Below, in pieces: positions 16,816 through 25,438 of a DNA stretch of 62,300 nt. A model generated the notes under the pieces. The model had not been told where the DNA came from. It saw nothing but the letters and a program-made list of their open reading frames with translations, and did not search any database. The position numbers were made by a program, and so were the translations under genes. Each line of letters starts with the position of its first letter. Position 1 is the first letter of the stretch. The DNA comes from Acidimicrobiia bacterium (lineage in GTDB: Bacteria > Actinomycetota > Acidimicrobiia > Acidimicrobiales > CAIXPF01): assembly GCA_947476745.1 (NCBI GenBank), contig CANJRG010000021.1:1-62300 (forward strand). The letters are read 5' to 3'.

Positions 16816-18262
16816 ACGCCGCATCCCCGACGGCGCGATCGGGTTCCGGCTCGAAGGTTCGCTCGGCCTGCCAGGTCACGGCGAGCTCGGCGGTGCTCGA
16901 CCACAGGCCGACGCCGAGCCCGGCGAGGCCGGCCGCACCGAGGACCGTGGTCTCGGTACGGACCGGCCGGGTGACCGCCACGCCGAGCTGATCGGCCTGC
17001 AGCTGCAGCAGTAGGTCCATGACGGCGGCGCCGCCGTCGACGCGCAGCTCGCGCAGCGGACAGCCCGACGATGCGGTCATCGCCTCGACGACGTCGCGGG
17101 TCTGGAACACCATCGCATCCACCGTGGCCCGGGCCAGTTCGCCCCGGCCGCTGCCGCGGGTGAGGCCGACGATGGTGCCGCGGGCGTAGGGGTCCCACCA
17201 GGGCGAGCCGAGGCCGGTGAACGCCGGCACCAGGTAGACCCCGCCGCTGTCGGGCACCGAACGGGCCAGCGGTTCGAGCTCGGCGGCGTGTTCGATGATG
17301 CCGAGGCCGTCGCGCAACCACTGCACGGCGGCACCGGTGACGAAGATGGCCCCTTCGTACGCGTAGGTGGTGGTCCCATCGGCCAAGGTCCAAGCAACGG
17401 TACCGAGCAGGCCGTCGACCACCGCCGGCGCGGTGTTGCCGACGTTCATCAGCACGAAGCTCCCCGTGCCGTAGGTGTTCTTCGCCATGCCCACCTCGAA
17501 GCAGGCCTGGCCGAACAGGGCGGCCTGCTGATCGCCGGCGATGCCGGCGATCGGGATTCCGGCCGGTAGGGGACTGGCCCCTGCCTCGGTATGACCGCAG
17601 ACCCCGCTCGAGGGCACCACGGTGGGCAGCGCAGCGAGCGGTATCTGCAGCAGCTCGGCGAGTTCCGGTGACCACGCCAACCGGTTGATGTCGAACAGCA
17701 GCGTCCGCGACGCGTTGGAGGTGTCCGTCACGAAGGAACGGCCGCCGGTCAGCTTCCAGATCAGCCAACTGTCGACAGTGCCCACCGCGAGGTCGGGGTC
17801 GTCACGGTCGAGCACGCCGTTGGCGAACCACCAGTGCAACTTGGTGCCGCTGAAGTACGGGTCGACGACCAAGCCGGTCAGCGACCGAACCAGCGGCACG
17901 TGGCCGTCGGCTTCCAGGGCATCGCAATACGGCGCGGTACGGCGGTCCTGCCAGACAATGGCGGGGGCGAGGGTCCGGCCGGTGGAACGCGACCACGCAA
18001 CGACGGTCTCGCGTTGGTTGGTGATGCCGATGGCGGCCAGGGCCAGATCCCGGCCCTCCAAGACCGCAGCGAGGGTGGCCGACACGGCATGCCAGATCTC
18101 CTCGGCGTCGTGCTCGACCCAGCCGGGCCGGGGGAAGTACTGGGGGAACTCACGGTAGGCGCTGCCCAGGGTCGCTCCGGCGTGGTCGACCAGGAAGCTG
18201 CGGACCCCGGTCGTTCCCGCGTCGATGGCGAGGACCGCAGCGTTGCGGGTCTCCGACGTCAT
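16730..18262 (-). CDS. glpK: Glycerol kinase
   Basis: Phosphorylates glycerol to sn-glycerol 3-phosphate with ATP. The protein is 510 aa from ATG 18262. FGGY-kinase motifs are clear: [13 protein letters not shown] at the N-terminus, [10 protein letters not shown] (glycerol site), [36 protein letters not shown], and [17 protein letters not shown] near residue 355. The C-terminal [20 protein letters not shown] completes the fold. It is divergent from pfkA with 96 bp between starts. The 3' end runs 86 bp into the convergent ACT-domain gene. No GlpF or GlpD is present here, so it stands alone. Confidence 0.94.
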   Translation of the reverse strand: MTSETRNAAVLAIDAGTTGVRSFLVDHAGATLGSAYREFPQYFPRPGWVEHDAEEIWHAVSATLAAVLEGRDLALAAIGITNQRETVVAWSRSTGRTLAPAIVWQDRRTAPYCDALEADGHVPLVRSLTGLVVDPYFSGTKLHWWFANGVLDRDDPDLAVGTVDSWLIWKLTGGRSFVTDTSNASRTLLFDINRLAWSPELAELLQIPLAALPTVVPSSGVCGHTEAGASPLPAGIPIAGIAGDQQAALFGQACFEVGMAKNTYGTGSFVLMNVGNTAPAVVDGLLGTVAWTLADGTTTYAYEGAIFVTGAAVQWLRDGLGIIEHAAELEPLARSVPDSGGVYLVPAFTGLGSPWWDPYARGTIVGLTRGSGRGELARATVDAMVFQTRDVVEAMTASSGCPLRELRVDGGAAVMDLLLQLQADQLGVAVTRPVRTETTVLGAAGLAGLGVGLWSSTAELAVTWQAERTFEPEPDRAVGDAAFRSWRRALERSRRWAIEETDAPDGPRAG

Positions 18263-18358
18263 GGTGTCGCACGGTACTCCGTGGGCCCGTGCGGCCCGCT
18301 TCGGCTCCGGACCAGCGCTGCGACGCTCCGCTGCGGGCCCCGTCCTAGGCTCGACGCC

Positions 18359-19387
18359 ATGCGGGTCTGTATCCTCACCGGCGGCGGCGACTGTCCTGGC
18401 CTCAACGCGGTGATCCGGGCGGTGGTCCGCAAGGGGGAGAAGCACTACGGCGACGAGCTGCTCGGCTCCCTCGACGGGTACCGGGGCCTCATCGACGGTG
18501 AGACGGTCACCCTCGACGTCGAGTCCATGCGGGGGACCCTGCCCCGTGGGGGCACCGTGCTCGGGACATCGCGGATCCAACCCTACGGAGTGCCCGAAGG
18601 ACTCGAGCGGTTCCGTCGCAGCGTGGACAGCCTCGGCATCGACGCCCTCATCGTCATCGGGGGCGAAGGCACCCTGGCCTGCGCCGAGGCACTGTGTCGC
18701 GACGGGTTCCGGGTGGTCGGAGTACCCAAGACGATCGACAATGACATCGGCGGGACCGAGCTGACCTTCGGGTTCGACACCGCGGTACAGATCGCGGTGG
18801 AGGCCATCGACCGGCTGCACACCACCGCCGAGAGCCATGACCGGGTGATCGTCGTCGAGGTCATGGGCCGTCACGTCGGCCACATCGCCACCTGGGCCGG
18901 CATCGCCGCCGGGGCGACCATCACCCTGATCCCCGAAGAACCCTTCGACATCGATGCGGTCTGCGGCGCACTCGTGCGCCGCCATGAACGGGGCCGGTAC
19001 GCCTCCATCGTCGTCGTCGCCGAAGGGGCCGTTCCCCGGCCCGGCACCATCGAGCTGCCCGAGAAGGTCTACGACGCATTCGGCCACGTCCGGCTCGGCG
19101 GTATCGCCACCCGGGTGGCCGACGAGATCGAGCGGCGCACCGGTTACGAGACCCGCGTCACCACGCTCGGCCATGTGCAGCGTGGCGGCACACCCACGGC
19201 GTTCGACCGGGTCCTGTCCACCCGGTTCGGCCTCGAGGCCATCGACGCGGTCCACGACGGTGCCTGGGGCGAGATGGTGGCCCTACGGGCCGGCGACATC
19301 GTGCGAGTCCCGCTCCGCGAGGCCGTCGCCAACCTCAAGTTCGTCGATCCCCGCCTGTGGGACGACGCCTCGCAGTTTTTCGCCTGA
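18359..19387 (+). CDS. pfkA: 6-phosphofructokinase
   Basis: Converts fructose 6-phosphate to fructose 1,6-bisphosphate. The 342-aa length fits the group III actinobacterial enzymes. The nucleotide site is [32 protein letters not shown] has Gly rather than Asp at the donor-discriminating position, favouring ATP over pyrophosphate. [20 protein letters not shown] carries the catalytic TIDND, and [11 protein letters not shown] and [10 protein letters not shown] bind the sugar phosphate. ATG 18359 is the only good start. The short divergent spacer with glpK would allow joint control, but no operator is evident. A 13-bp tandem-repeat array begins 34 bp after the stop. Confidence 0.93.
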   Translation: MRVCILTGGGDCPGLNAVIRAVVRKGEKHYGDELLGSLDGYRGLIDGETVTLDVESMRGTLPRGGTVLGTSRIQPYGVPEGLERFRRSVDSLGIDALIVIGGEGTLACAEALCRDGFRVVGVPKTIDNDIGGTELTFGFDTAVQIAVEAIDRLHTTAESHDRVIVVEVMGRHVGHIATWAGIAAGATITLIPEEPFDIDAVCGALVRRHERGRYASIVVVAEGAVPRPGTIELPEKVYDAFGHVRLGGIATRVADEIERRTGYETRVTTLGHVQRGGTPTAFDRVLSTRFGLEAIDAVHDGAWGEMVALRAGDIVRVPLREAVANLKFVDPRLWDDASQFFA

Positions 19388-19420
19388 GCGCTCAACACCC
19401 CGCCCGCTGCAAAACGGCCC

Positions 19421-19480
19421 GCGCCCACAGCGGGCGCCCACAGCGGGCGCCCACAGCGGGCGCCCACAGCGGGCGCCCAC
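19421..19480. repeat. 13-bp tandem array (about 4.6 copies) between convergent genes
   Basis: The unit GCGCCCACAGCGG repeats four times without a mismatch, plus a partial fifth copy. Each junction creates the palindrome GGGCGCCC, so the transcript from either strand could fold into repeated hairpins. It lies in the 97-bp spacer between pfkA and the lpqB-like gene, which converge. It could act as a two-way terminator. With no spacer sequences between copies it is not a CRISPR. Confidence 0.85.
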
Positions 19481-19484
19481 CGGT

Positions 19485-20285
19485 TCAGCCGCCCGTCGTC
19501 GCCGTGACCGTGCCCACCACGGCCTGGGCGCCCTGCAACGCTGCGTAGTCCGCGGCTCCGACCACCGCCAACATCGGTTGTTCGGGGTCGCCGGTCGGAA
19601 CGAAGCGTTCACGGTTGCCCACGGTGAAGCGAACCAAGCTCACGGGCGGTGCGCCGCTCGCAGGCCGATAGGCGGTGATCGTCAGCACGATCTGTCCGAT
19701 GGCCAGCCGCTGGGCTGCACCGGTGGGGAATCGGTCGAAGAACTCGGGTCCGACGTCCACCACCGCGACCCGGCCGATCGGGTCGGGCCGGGCCGGGCCG
19801 TGACCCTGGGGTTCGACGGTGCGTTCGACGGCGCGCAGCTCGTCGCCGGGAACCTGGTTGACGAGACGCCCACTGCGTTCCTCCGGGGTCACCCCGCCCG
19901 CCATCAGGTTGCCGACCACGGTTGAGAGGTTGACCGGATCGGGGATGGACCGCTGGCGCGGGACCAGGCGCCGCTCACCGCTGGGGAGCGCCTCGACGAG
20001 ATAGACCGTCACCGGCCGAAGGTCGAGGCGGCGGTCGAACACCGGGGCGTCACGGGGCGCGTCACCGGCGAGGTCGTAGGGGACCGCCTCCGGATCGATC
20101 ACCCGGGCACGATCTTCCTGCGCCAAGCCACACCCGGCCGTGGCGATGGCGATGGCGAGCAGTGCACCCAGCACGATCCCGGCACGCAACGGGCGGCGTC
20201 GCAGACGGGCCGGACGTCCGGCTCCGGTCGGGTGCTGCGCTGCGCTGGGTGCTCGGTCGGGTCGCCCCGGAGAGGTTGCGGTCAC
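19485..20285 (-). CDS. lpqB: LpqB-like lipoprotein with GerMN domain, short form
   Basis: A 266-aa secreted lipoprotein. A basic, Pro-rich N-terminus leads into a hydrophobic segment at about 35-50 and a lipobox IATAGC with the lipid-accepting Cys52. Residues about 85-250 fit a GerMN domain (VTVYLVEALPSGERRLV, VVDVGPEFFDRFPTGAAQ, LAIGQIVLTITAYRP). GTG start 20285 overlaps the stop of the sensor kinase (GTGA). Position right after mtrAB identifies it as the LpqB slot. In mycobacteria and streptomycetes LpqB is about 580-610 aa with a C-terminal beta-propeller; that half is absent here. LpqB is thought to modulate MtrB at the membrane. Confidence 0.78.
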   Translation of the reverse strand: MTATSPGRPDRAPSAAQHPTGAGRPARLRRRPLRAGIVLGALLAIAIATAGCGLAQEDRARVIDPEAVPYDLAGDAPRDAPVFDRRLDLRPVTVYLVEALPSGERRLVPRQRSIPDPVNLSTVVGNLMAGGVTPEERSGRLVNQVPGDELRAVERTVEPQGHGPARPDPIGRVAVVDVGPEFFDRFPTGAAQRLAIGQIVLTITAYRPASGAPPVSLVRFTVGNRERFVPTGDPEQPMLAVVGAADYAALQGAQAVVGTVTATTGG

Positions 20286-21895
20286 TGGTCCGACCCGATC
20301 CCTGCGGCCTCGAAGTCCTCCTCGGTGTCGTAGATCGACACCGGGTTGGCCGGCAGATACACCACGAACGCGGCTCCTGGCGCGCCGTCGGGACGGTCCT
20401 GGACCCGTACCGACCCTCCGTGGAGGTGTACGTGTTCGGACACCAGCGCCAGGCCGAGCCCGCTGCCCTGGTCGCTGCCCCGGTTGCCTGCGGTCGCCCC
20501 GCGGGCAAAGCGATCGAAGATGCGGGCACGATCGGTCGGCGGTACGCCTGGGCCACGGTCGAGCACGGCCAGTTCCACCCCGCCCTCGACCCGATGAACG
20601 GTGAACTCGGCGACGCCACCGGCGTACTTCTGGGCGTTGACCGCCAGGTTGGACAGCACCTGGACCAGGCGTCGCTTGTCCGCCATGATCACGGCTTCCT
20701 CGAGATCTGCGTCGATGGTCACAGCGACCGTGCCAGGGCAGGTCAGCCGGGCTGCCTGACGGACGAACTCCCCGAGAACCAGGGGGCTGCCTTGCAGACG
20801 CTGGGCCCCGGCGTCGAACCGGGAGATCTCCAGCAGGTCACCGATGAGCTGCTGGAACCGCTCGAACTCCTCGCCGAGTAACAACACGGCCTGCTGGGCG
20901 GGCTCGGGCAGCTCCTGGTCGTAGCGCTGCAGCACCCCGATGGAGTTGGTGAGGGTGGTGAGCGGCGAACGCAGCTCGTGGCTGACGTCGGAGGCGAAGC
21001 GCCCGTCGCGGTCGATGCGTTCCTGCAGCGCCTGCACCGTGTGGTTGAAGGTGCTGACCAGCGGCGCGAGGTCCGGGTCGCGGGTGGCGGGGAGCTTGGT
21101 GTCGAAGGACAGGTTCGCCAGGGCGTGAACCGCGTCGTTCACCTCGACCAGTGGCGCCAGCACCCGCCTGGCCACCCAGCGGCCGGTGAAGGCACCCGCC
21201 ACGGTGGCGGTCACCCCCATGACGGCAAGCACCAGGGCCAGATGTCGCAGCGACTGCTCGATGTCCGCGAGGCTCGTGACCTCGTAGTACTCCGCCCACC
21301 CCGCCGCCCCGAGGACCGGTGACGCCGATCCCCTCGACGTCGCGTCGGCGACGGCGATACGCAACGGTATCCCGATGACCAGCACGGGAACCCCTTTGAG
21401 GCGCACCCGCTGCAGCCCGGTACGGTGGTCGGCAACCACCTCGGTGAGGTCGGCGGGAAGATCGAGCTGGGGGTTGAACGAGCCGTCGATGAAGCTCGAC
21501 CCGGTGTGGTGCACGATGCCGCCGTAGCGCAGGACGACGACGCCGTCGGCTGGACTGCGCTGTAGGACATCAGCAGATACCCGCCCGGCGAGGGCGCCCC
21601 GGTCCGCAGCATCGAGGAGTTGTTCGCGCACCAGGCGGGCGTCGGTGAATGCCAGGTGCCGGGCCACCGCCTCGCGCCGCTCCACCACACTGTTCTGAAC
21701 CAGGAGGTACGTGGCCAGGCTGATGACCAATGCCAGGACCGCGGCGAGCGCGACGAACGACGCGATGACCCGCGTCCTCAGTCCGATCTGCCGTTGTGGT
21801 GCCGCCACGCCTCGACCTGCCGTACGCAGCCGACCACCGACCGTGGACCATCCCCGACCGGCTCGACCACCGGCCCGGCGGTGCGCCTGCGCCAT
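20282..21895 (-). CDS. mtrB: Sensor histidine kinase, MtrB-like
   Basis: A membrane sensor kinase of 537 aa. Transmembrane segments lie at about 42-66 and 217-237, framing an extracytoplasmic sensor of about 150 residues. A HAMP linker covers about 238-290. The H-box FASDVSHELRSPLTTL has the phospho-accepting His306. ATP-binding motifs follow: NLAVNAQKYAGG (N box), VLDRGPGVPP (G1), FDRFARG (F) and GSGLGLALVSEHVHLHGG (G2). It lies 43 bp after the response regulator and overlaps the lpqB-like gene. In actinobacteria this trio senses envelope or osmotic state and controls cell-wall hydrolases and chromosome replication; that role is carried over by context. Confidence 0.88.
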   Translation of the reverse strand: MAQAHRRAGGRAGRGWSTVGGRLRTAGRGVAAPQRQIGLRTRVIASFVALAAVLALVISLATYLLVQNSVVERREAVARHLAFTDARLVREQLLDAADRGALAGRVSADVLQRSPADGVVVLRYGGIVHHTGSSFIDGSFNPQLDLPADLTEVVADHRTGLQRVRLKGVPVLVIGIPLRIAVADATSRGSASPVLGAAGWAEYYEVTSLADIEQSLRHLALVLAVMGVTATVAGAFTGRWVARRVLAPLVEVNDAVHALANLSFDTKLPATRDPDLAPLVSTFNHTVQALQERIDRDGRFASDVSHELRSPLTTLTNSIGVLQRYDQELPEPAQQAVLLLGEEFERFQQLIGDLLEISRFDAGAQRLQGSPLVLGEFVRQAARLTCPGTVAVTIDADLEEAVIMADKRRLVQVLSNLAVNAQKYAGGVAEFTVHRVEGGVELAVLDRGPGVPPTDRARIFDRFARGATAGNRGSDQGSGLGLALVSEHVHLHGGSVRVQDRPDGAPGAAFVVYLPANPVSIYDTEEDFEAAGIGSDQ

Positions 21896-21938
21896 CCCAT
21901 TCTGACCGTTGAACGCCGTTCAGCCCGGTCGGAGACGG

Positions 21939-22619
21939 TCAGATCTGCAGCTTGTAACCCAATCCACGCACGGTGACCACGTGGCGTGGGTTCGCCGGGT
22001 CCTGCTCGATCTTGGTCCGCAACCGGCGGATGTGCACGTCGACCAGTCGGCCGTCACCGAAGTAGCCATAGCCCCACACCCGTTCGAGCAGCACCTCTCG
22101 GCTGAAGACGCGGCCGGGGTTGTTGGCCAACTCGCACAACAGCTTGAACTCGGTGCGGGTCAGGTGCACCTCGACCCCCGACACGGTCACCACGCCCTCG
22201 TCCTGGTGGATCTCGAGGTCGCCGAAGCGCAGGTGAGACAGGGCGGGCTCTGCCGCTCGGGTGCGGCGCAGCAGGGCCCGGATCCGTGCTGACAGCTCCT
22301 TCGGGGCGAACGGCTTGGTCAGGTAGTCGTCGGCGCCGGCCTCGAGCCCGGCCACGATGTCGTGGGTGTCATCACGGGCGGTGACCATGATGATGGGCAC
22401 GTCGGAGACCTTGCGGATCGCGCGGCACACCTCGAACCCGTCCACCCCGGGCAGCATGATGTCGATCAGCACGACGTCGGTCGGGGCCCGGCTGAAGACC
22501 TCCATGGCCCGTTCGCCGTTCTCGGACTCCTCGACGGTCCAGCCCTCGCCCTCCAGGGCAAGCTTCACCGACGCCCGGATTCGTTCATCGTCCTCGACGG
22601 TCAGGATGCGGGTCGCCAC
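21939..22619 (-). CDS. mtrA: OmpR-family response regulator, MtrA-like
   Basis: A two-domain regulator of 226 aa. The receiver holds the acidic pair Asp10/Asp11, the phosphorylation site Asp53 (VVLIDIMLPGVDG), Thr80 and Lys102 (TKPFAPKE). The C-terminal winged helix has the recognition segment RLVDVHIRRLRTKIEQDP and ends TVRGLGYKLQI. GTG 22619 is preferred, as AGG lies a few bases upstream; ATG 22637 would add six residues. It heads the mtrA-mtrB-lpqB block and should bind promoters of envelope genes after phosphorylation by the adjacent kinase. Confidence 0.88.
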   Translation of the reverse strand: MATRILTVEDDERIRASVKLALEGEGWTVEESENGERAMEVFSRAPTDVVLIDIMLPGVDGFEVCRAIRKVSDVPIIMVTARDDTHDIVAGLEAGADDYLTKPFAPKELSARIRALLRRTRAAEPALSHLRFGDLEIHQDEGVVTVSGVEVHLTRTEFKLLCELANNPGRVFSREVLLERVWGYGYFGDGRLVDVHIRRLRTKIEQDPANPRHVVTVRGLGYKLQI

Positions 22620-22688
22620 GCGCCTATGGTGCCCCATGTGACCCGGCGGATGCCGTGATGGCGCGGTGAATATGCCGAGAGTTCGCCG

Positions 22689-23480
22689 TCAGGCGCTGCA
22701 GGTGTCGAGCAGGTCGCGCAAGGATCGGTACAGCCCGGGGTTCACCGCCAGCACGCCGGCGGGCGACGGTGCACCACCCGTGAAATCGGTGACCACCGCA
22801 CCGGCCTCCGCCGCGATCAGGGCTCCTGCGGCCCAGTCCCAGGGTCGCAGCCCACTCTCGAAGTAGCCGTCCACGCGGCCACAGGCCACCGAGCACAGGT
22901 CGACCGACGCGGCCCCCATGCGCCGAATGTCGCGGATCTGCGGAAGGAGCCGGCCGACGACCTGGCCTTGGGCGGCGCGCCGCCCGGCGTCGTAGGAGAA
23001 GCCCGTGGCAACCAACGCGGTGGCTGGTTCCGACTCCGAGGAGGCGGAGACGGCCTCCCCGTTGCAACGGGCGCCGCCGCCGAGCAGGGCCTCGAAGGTC
23101 TCGGCCAACGACGGGATGGCCACCACCCCGGCCACGACCGTCCCGTCGATCTCGGCCGCGATCGACACGGCGAAGTACGGGACCCGGTACACGAAGTTGG
23201 TCGTACCGTCGATGGGGTCGACCACCCAACGCACCCTGGAACGGCCCGTACGGGTGGTGCCCTCCTCGCCGAGCAAGCCGTCGTCCGGCCGGGCTTCGAG
23301 CAACCTGCCGGCGACCAGGGCCTCGACGGCATGGTCGATCTCGGTGACGAGGTCGGTGGCGTTCGACTTGCTCGTGATCGTCAGGTCGGTGCGGGCCACG
23401 GACGAACGGATCAGCGTGGCCGCCTCGGAGGCCACCTCGAGCGCGAGCCCGAGCAACGACACAGGCCGGTCATCGATCAC
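22689..23480 (-). CDS. suhB: Inositol monophosphatase family protein
   Basis: A Mg-dependent phosphatase of 263 aa from GTG 23480, which follows GGAGGGCGG. The metal and catalytic motifs are intact: GEEG at 71-74, VVDPIDGTTNFVY at about 87-99, and LRPWDWAAGALIAAEAGA near 205-222. It probably dephosphorylates myo-inositol 1-phosphate, needed for phosphatidylinositol and mannosides, which would fit the PimB-like enzyme in this window. Other sugar or nucleotide monophosphates are possible. It overlaps the upstream small membrane gene by 11 bp and precedes mtrA by about 70 bp, so the five minus-strand genes may form one transcript. Confidence 0.88.
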   Translation of the reverse strand: MIDDRPVSLLGLALEVASEAATLIRSSVARTDLTITSKSNATDLVTEIDHAVEALVAGRLLEARPDDGLLGEEGTTRTGRSRVRWVVDPIDGTTNFVYRVPYFAVSIAAEIDGTVVAGVVAIPSLAETFEALLGGGARCNGEAVSASSESEPATALVATGFSYDAGRRAAQGQVVGRLLPQIRDIRRMGAASVDLCSVACGRVDGYFESGLRPWDWAAGALIAAEAGAVVTDFTGGAPSPAGVLAVNPGLYRSLRDLLDTCSA

Positions 23481-23739
23481 GCCGCCGCCCTCCCGCGCGC
23501 CATTCGCCCATCGCCCGCAGGGTGAGCACCGCCACGACCGCCACACCGACTGCGCCGAGCAGGGCACCACCCAGCCCGACCCCTGCCGCCGCGGCCGAGC
23601 ACTCGTGGTTACAAGAAAGGTCCACCACGCCGAAGCCGATCAAACCGCCGCACAGACCACCGACGAGCACGGCGACGAAGGCGAGAATGCGGGCCCCGAG
23701 CGGGGGCAGCGCCGAGGCGGGAGAGTCCGACGGGTCCAT
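23470..23739 (-). CDS. Small membrane protein, 89 aa
   Basis: Two hydrophobic helices, at about 17-38 and 52-74, flank a short loop with two Cys (LSCNHECSAAAAG) that might form a disulphide outside the membrane. The tail is Arg-rich (WRAGGRRRDR). Its stop lies 11 bp inside the start of suhB, so translation is probably coupled. I know of no named family; function unknown. Confidence 0.6.
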   Translation of the reverse strand: MDPSDSPASALPPLGARILAFVAVLVGGLCGGLIGFGVVDLSCNHECSAAAAGVGLGGALLGAVGVAVVAVLTLRAMGEWRAGGRRRDR

Positions 23740-23852
23740 CCCTCCTCATTGAACCCGGCCGGGCGGTCGCAGGCCAAGCTGCGATGATTCGGGCCAGTCG
23801 ACCCATCGAGGGGCTCAAGTTCCGGGGAGCATCGGCCGATCCCTCAACGGTG

Positions 23853-24569
23853 ATGACCGTGACGGGACTCGACACCCTCACCCTGGTCCCCCCGATGCGA
23901 CTCGGCCGACTGCTGGTCGAACGTCGTCGCACACGGGGCTTGGACCTGGTGACGCTGGCCCGCCGCACCGGGGGTCGCTACGACGCCACGGTCCTCACCG
24001 CCATCGAGGCGGGCCGACTGGCACTCGGCGACGAGGACCTCGGGCACGTCAGCGACCTCTACGGCCTGCGCGCCGAGCCGGCCGTACGGCCCCGCCGCAC
24101 CCGGCTCGCCATCGACGTCGAGGACGCCGTCACCGACGAACATGTCCATCTGACCCACCGGACCGGCAGCGACCCCGACGAGGTCCTCATCCGCTATCTC
24201 GGTCTCATCGTGGCGTTGCGGGCTGCAGTGCCCGGCCACCCGGTGATGCTGCGCGTCGAGGACCTGATCGTTCTCGCCGATGCCCTTTGGCTGGAGCCCG
24301 ACGAGGTCGAGGCCCGGCTGACGGTGCTCATGACCAACCCCCGCAACCGGTTGGGACGACGGGCCCAGCGATTGAGCCGCCGGACCGTGATCCCGGCGGC
24401 GGGGATCCTGGTGGCCGCCACCGAGGAAGGTCTCCTCGTCCTCGACCCGCAACCGCAGGGGCCCGGCCCGGGGATGGCCGTAGGTCCCGATCACCGCGGC
24501 ACCACCGTTATCGCCCTCGCCCGGCGCGACGTCCCCACCGTTGGGGTGTTCGCCGCCCGCAGCGCCTGA
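23853..24569 (+). CDS. HTH-like DNA-binding protein, 238 aa
   Basis: The first 70 residues look like an XRE-type helix-turn-helix: MRLGRLLVERRRTRGLDLVT, LARRTGG, then TVLTAIEAGRLALGDEDLGH. A helical middle with a possible second HTH follows (VEDLIVLADALWLEPDEVEA). The end has a hydrophobic stretch RRTVIPAAGILVAATEEGLLV and may be membrane-associated or simply beta-rich. ATG 23853 is chosen because the upstream extension to ATG 23784 has weaker third-position GC. It is divergent from the small membrane gene, so it could control the mtr-side operon; no operator is seen. Confidence 0.6.
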   Translation: MTVTGLDTLTLVPPMRLGRLLVERRRTRGLDLVTLARRTGGRYDATVLTAIEAGRLALGDEDLGHVSDLYGLRAEPAVRPRRTRLAIDVEDAVTDEHVHLTHRTGSDPDEVLIRYLGLIVALRAAVPGHPVMLRVEDLIVLADALWLEPDEVEARLTVLMTNPRNRLGRRAQRLSRRTVIPAAGILVAATEEGLLVLDPQPQGPGPGMAVGPDHRGTTVIALARRDVPTVGVFAARSA

Positions 24570-24651
24570 CCGCGACCGGTTCTGCACCCGCAGAGGTCAT
24601 CGAGCCACGCCCTGCGCTGCGTGCAGGGTCAACGCCTGCTAGAACGACGCC

Positions 24652-24927
24652 ATGCGTCGTATCGCCATCCTCGCCGTGCTCCTGACCGGTCTCGCCGCCT
24701 GTGGCGGATCCACCGATTCGCAGAAGTCCGAACCCACCACCACCGCCAAGGGCTCGACCCAGATCGCCAACCCGGCCTCGCAGTACTGCGCGTCCCAGGG
24801 CGGCAAGGTCGACATCGTCAACGAGACCAGCGGCCAGGTCGGCTACTGCGTCCTACCCAACGGCACCCGCGTCGACGAGTGGCAGTACTACAACGCTGCG
24901 ATGGCCAGCACCACCGCCAAGAAGTGA
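24652..24927 (+). CDS. DUF333-type small lipoprotein
   Basis: A 91-aa exported lipoprotein. The signal peptide MRRIAILAVLLTGLAAC ends in a lipobox with Cys17. After a Ser/Thr-rich spacer, residues about 40-80 match DUF333: NPASQYCASQGGKVDIVNE, then GQVGYCVLPNGTRVDEWQYY. The two Cys of the domain probably form a disulphide outside the cell. The domain is found in putative haemolysin-like or heat-shock-linked proteins, but its biochemical role is unknown. A strong hairpin at 24934-24968 follows the stop. Confidence 0.8.
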   Translation: MRRIAILAVLLTGLAACGGSTDSQKSEPTTTAKGSTQIANPASQYCASQGGKVDIVNETSGQVGYCVLPNGTRVDEWQYYNAAMASTTAKK

Positions 24928-24933
24928 CCGGGT

Positions 24934-24968
24934 CCGTGCCCGGGCCGGCCACCCTGGCCGGGGCACGG
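24934..24968. terminator. Hairpin between convergent genes
   Basis: CCGTGCCC and GGGCACGG form an 8-bp outer stem, with CGGCCA-CCC-TGGCCG stacked inside and a 4-base bulge. It lies in the 97-bp spacer between the DUF333 gene and the convergent YbaK-like ORF. There is no T run on either side, so it is a candidate two-way terminator rather than a canonical one. Confidence 0.5.
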
Positions 24969-25024
24969 CCGTGTCCCGGCCGATCACCGCGTTCCGAGCG
25001 CCGGTCCGCCGGCCTCGGCTGCGT

Positions 25025-25423
25025 TCAGGCCCGCCTGAGCTCGACGGCGCACCCGCCGGTCGCCGTGAGCAGGGCCTGGGGCGACAGGGCGAACACGGTG
25101 TGGGCCGTACCACCGGCCGCCCAGACCTCGGCGTGCTGCAGCAACTCGGGATCGACGAAGGTCGGCAGGGACTGACGGTGGCCGAATGGGGGCACGCCCC
25201 CGATGGCAAAGCCCGTGGCCTCCCGCACCTGGTCGGCATCGGCACGTTTCGTCCGTGCCCCACCGGCCGCTGCGGCGGTACGGACCACCAGGGAATTCGG
25301 GTGCTCGGGCGGTCCGTCCGTGGGCGCTGCGGCGTCGGGCTCCATGGGGTGAAGCCTGTCCCAGCACCGAGCGCTCGGGCGACCGTCGAGGGCACGTTCG
25401 GCCAGCGCCGGCGGGCCGGGCAC
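25025..25423 (-). CDS. YbaK-like aminoacyl-tRNA deacylase domain, apparently shortened
   Basis: The last 70 residues match the end of a YbaK/ProX domain, which removes mis-charged amino acids from tRNA: KRADADQVREATGFAIGG, VPPFGHRQSLPTFVDPELL and VFALSPQALLTATGG. The first 60 residues do not. The segment that normally includes the conserved Lys (IVKSLVF) is reduced to NSLVVRTAAAAGGART, and the region carrying the VLVL strand is missing. The catalytic Lys is therefore absent, and the ORF is either a decayed gene or a divergent stand-alone domain. GTG or ATG alternatives do not recover the missing part in frame. Confidence 0.5.
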   Translation of the reverse strand: MPGPPALAERALDGRPSARCWDRLHPMEPDAAAPTDGPPEHPNSLVVRTAAAAGGARTKRADADQVREATGFAIGGVPPFGHRQSLPTFVDPELLQHAEVWAAGGTAHTVFALSPQALLTATGGCAVELRRA

Positions 25424-25438
25424 GCGTAGGCTGACGGT

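Noticed and set aside
18263-19255. Upstream extension of glpK to 841 aa
   Set aside because: Antisense to pfkA; glycerol kinase normally begins just before the AIDAGTT motif.
19421-19480. Possible CRISPR array
   Set aside because: Units are 13 bp and directly adjacent with no unique spacers, and no cas genes are nearby.
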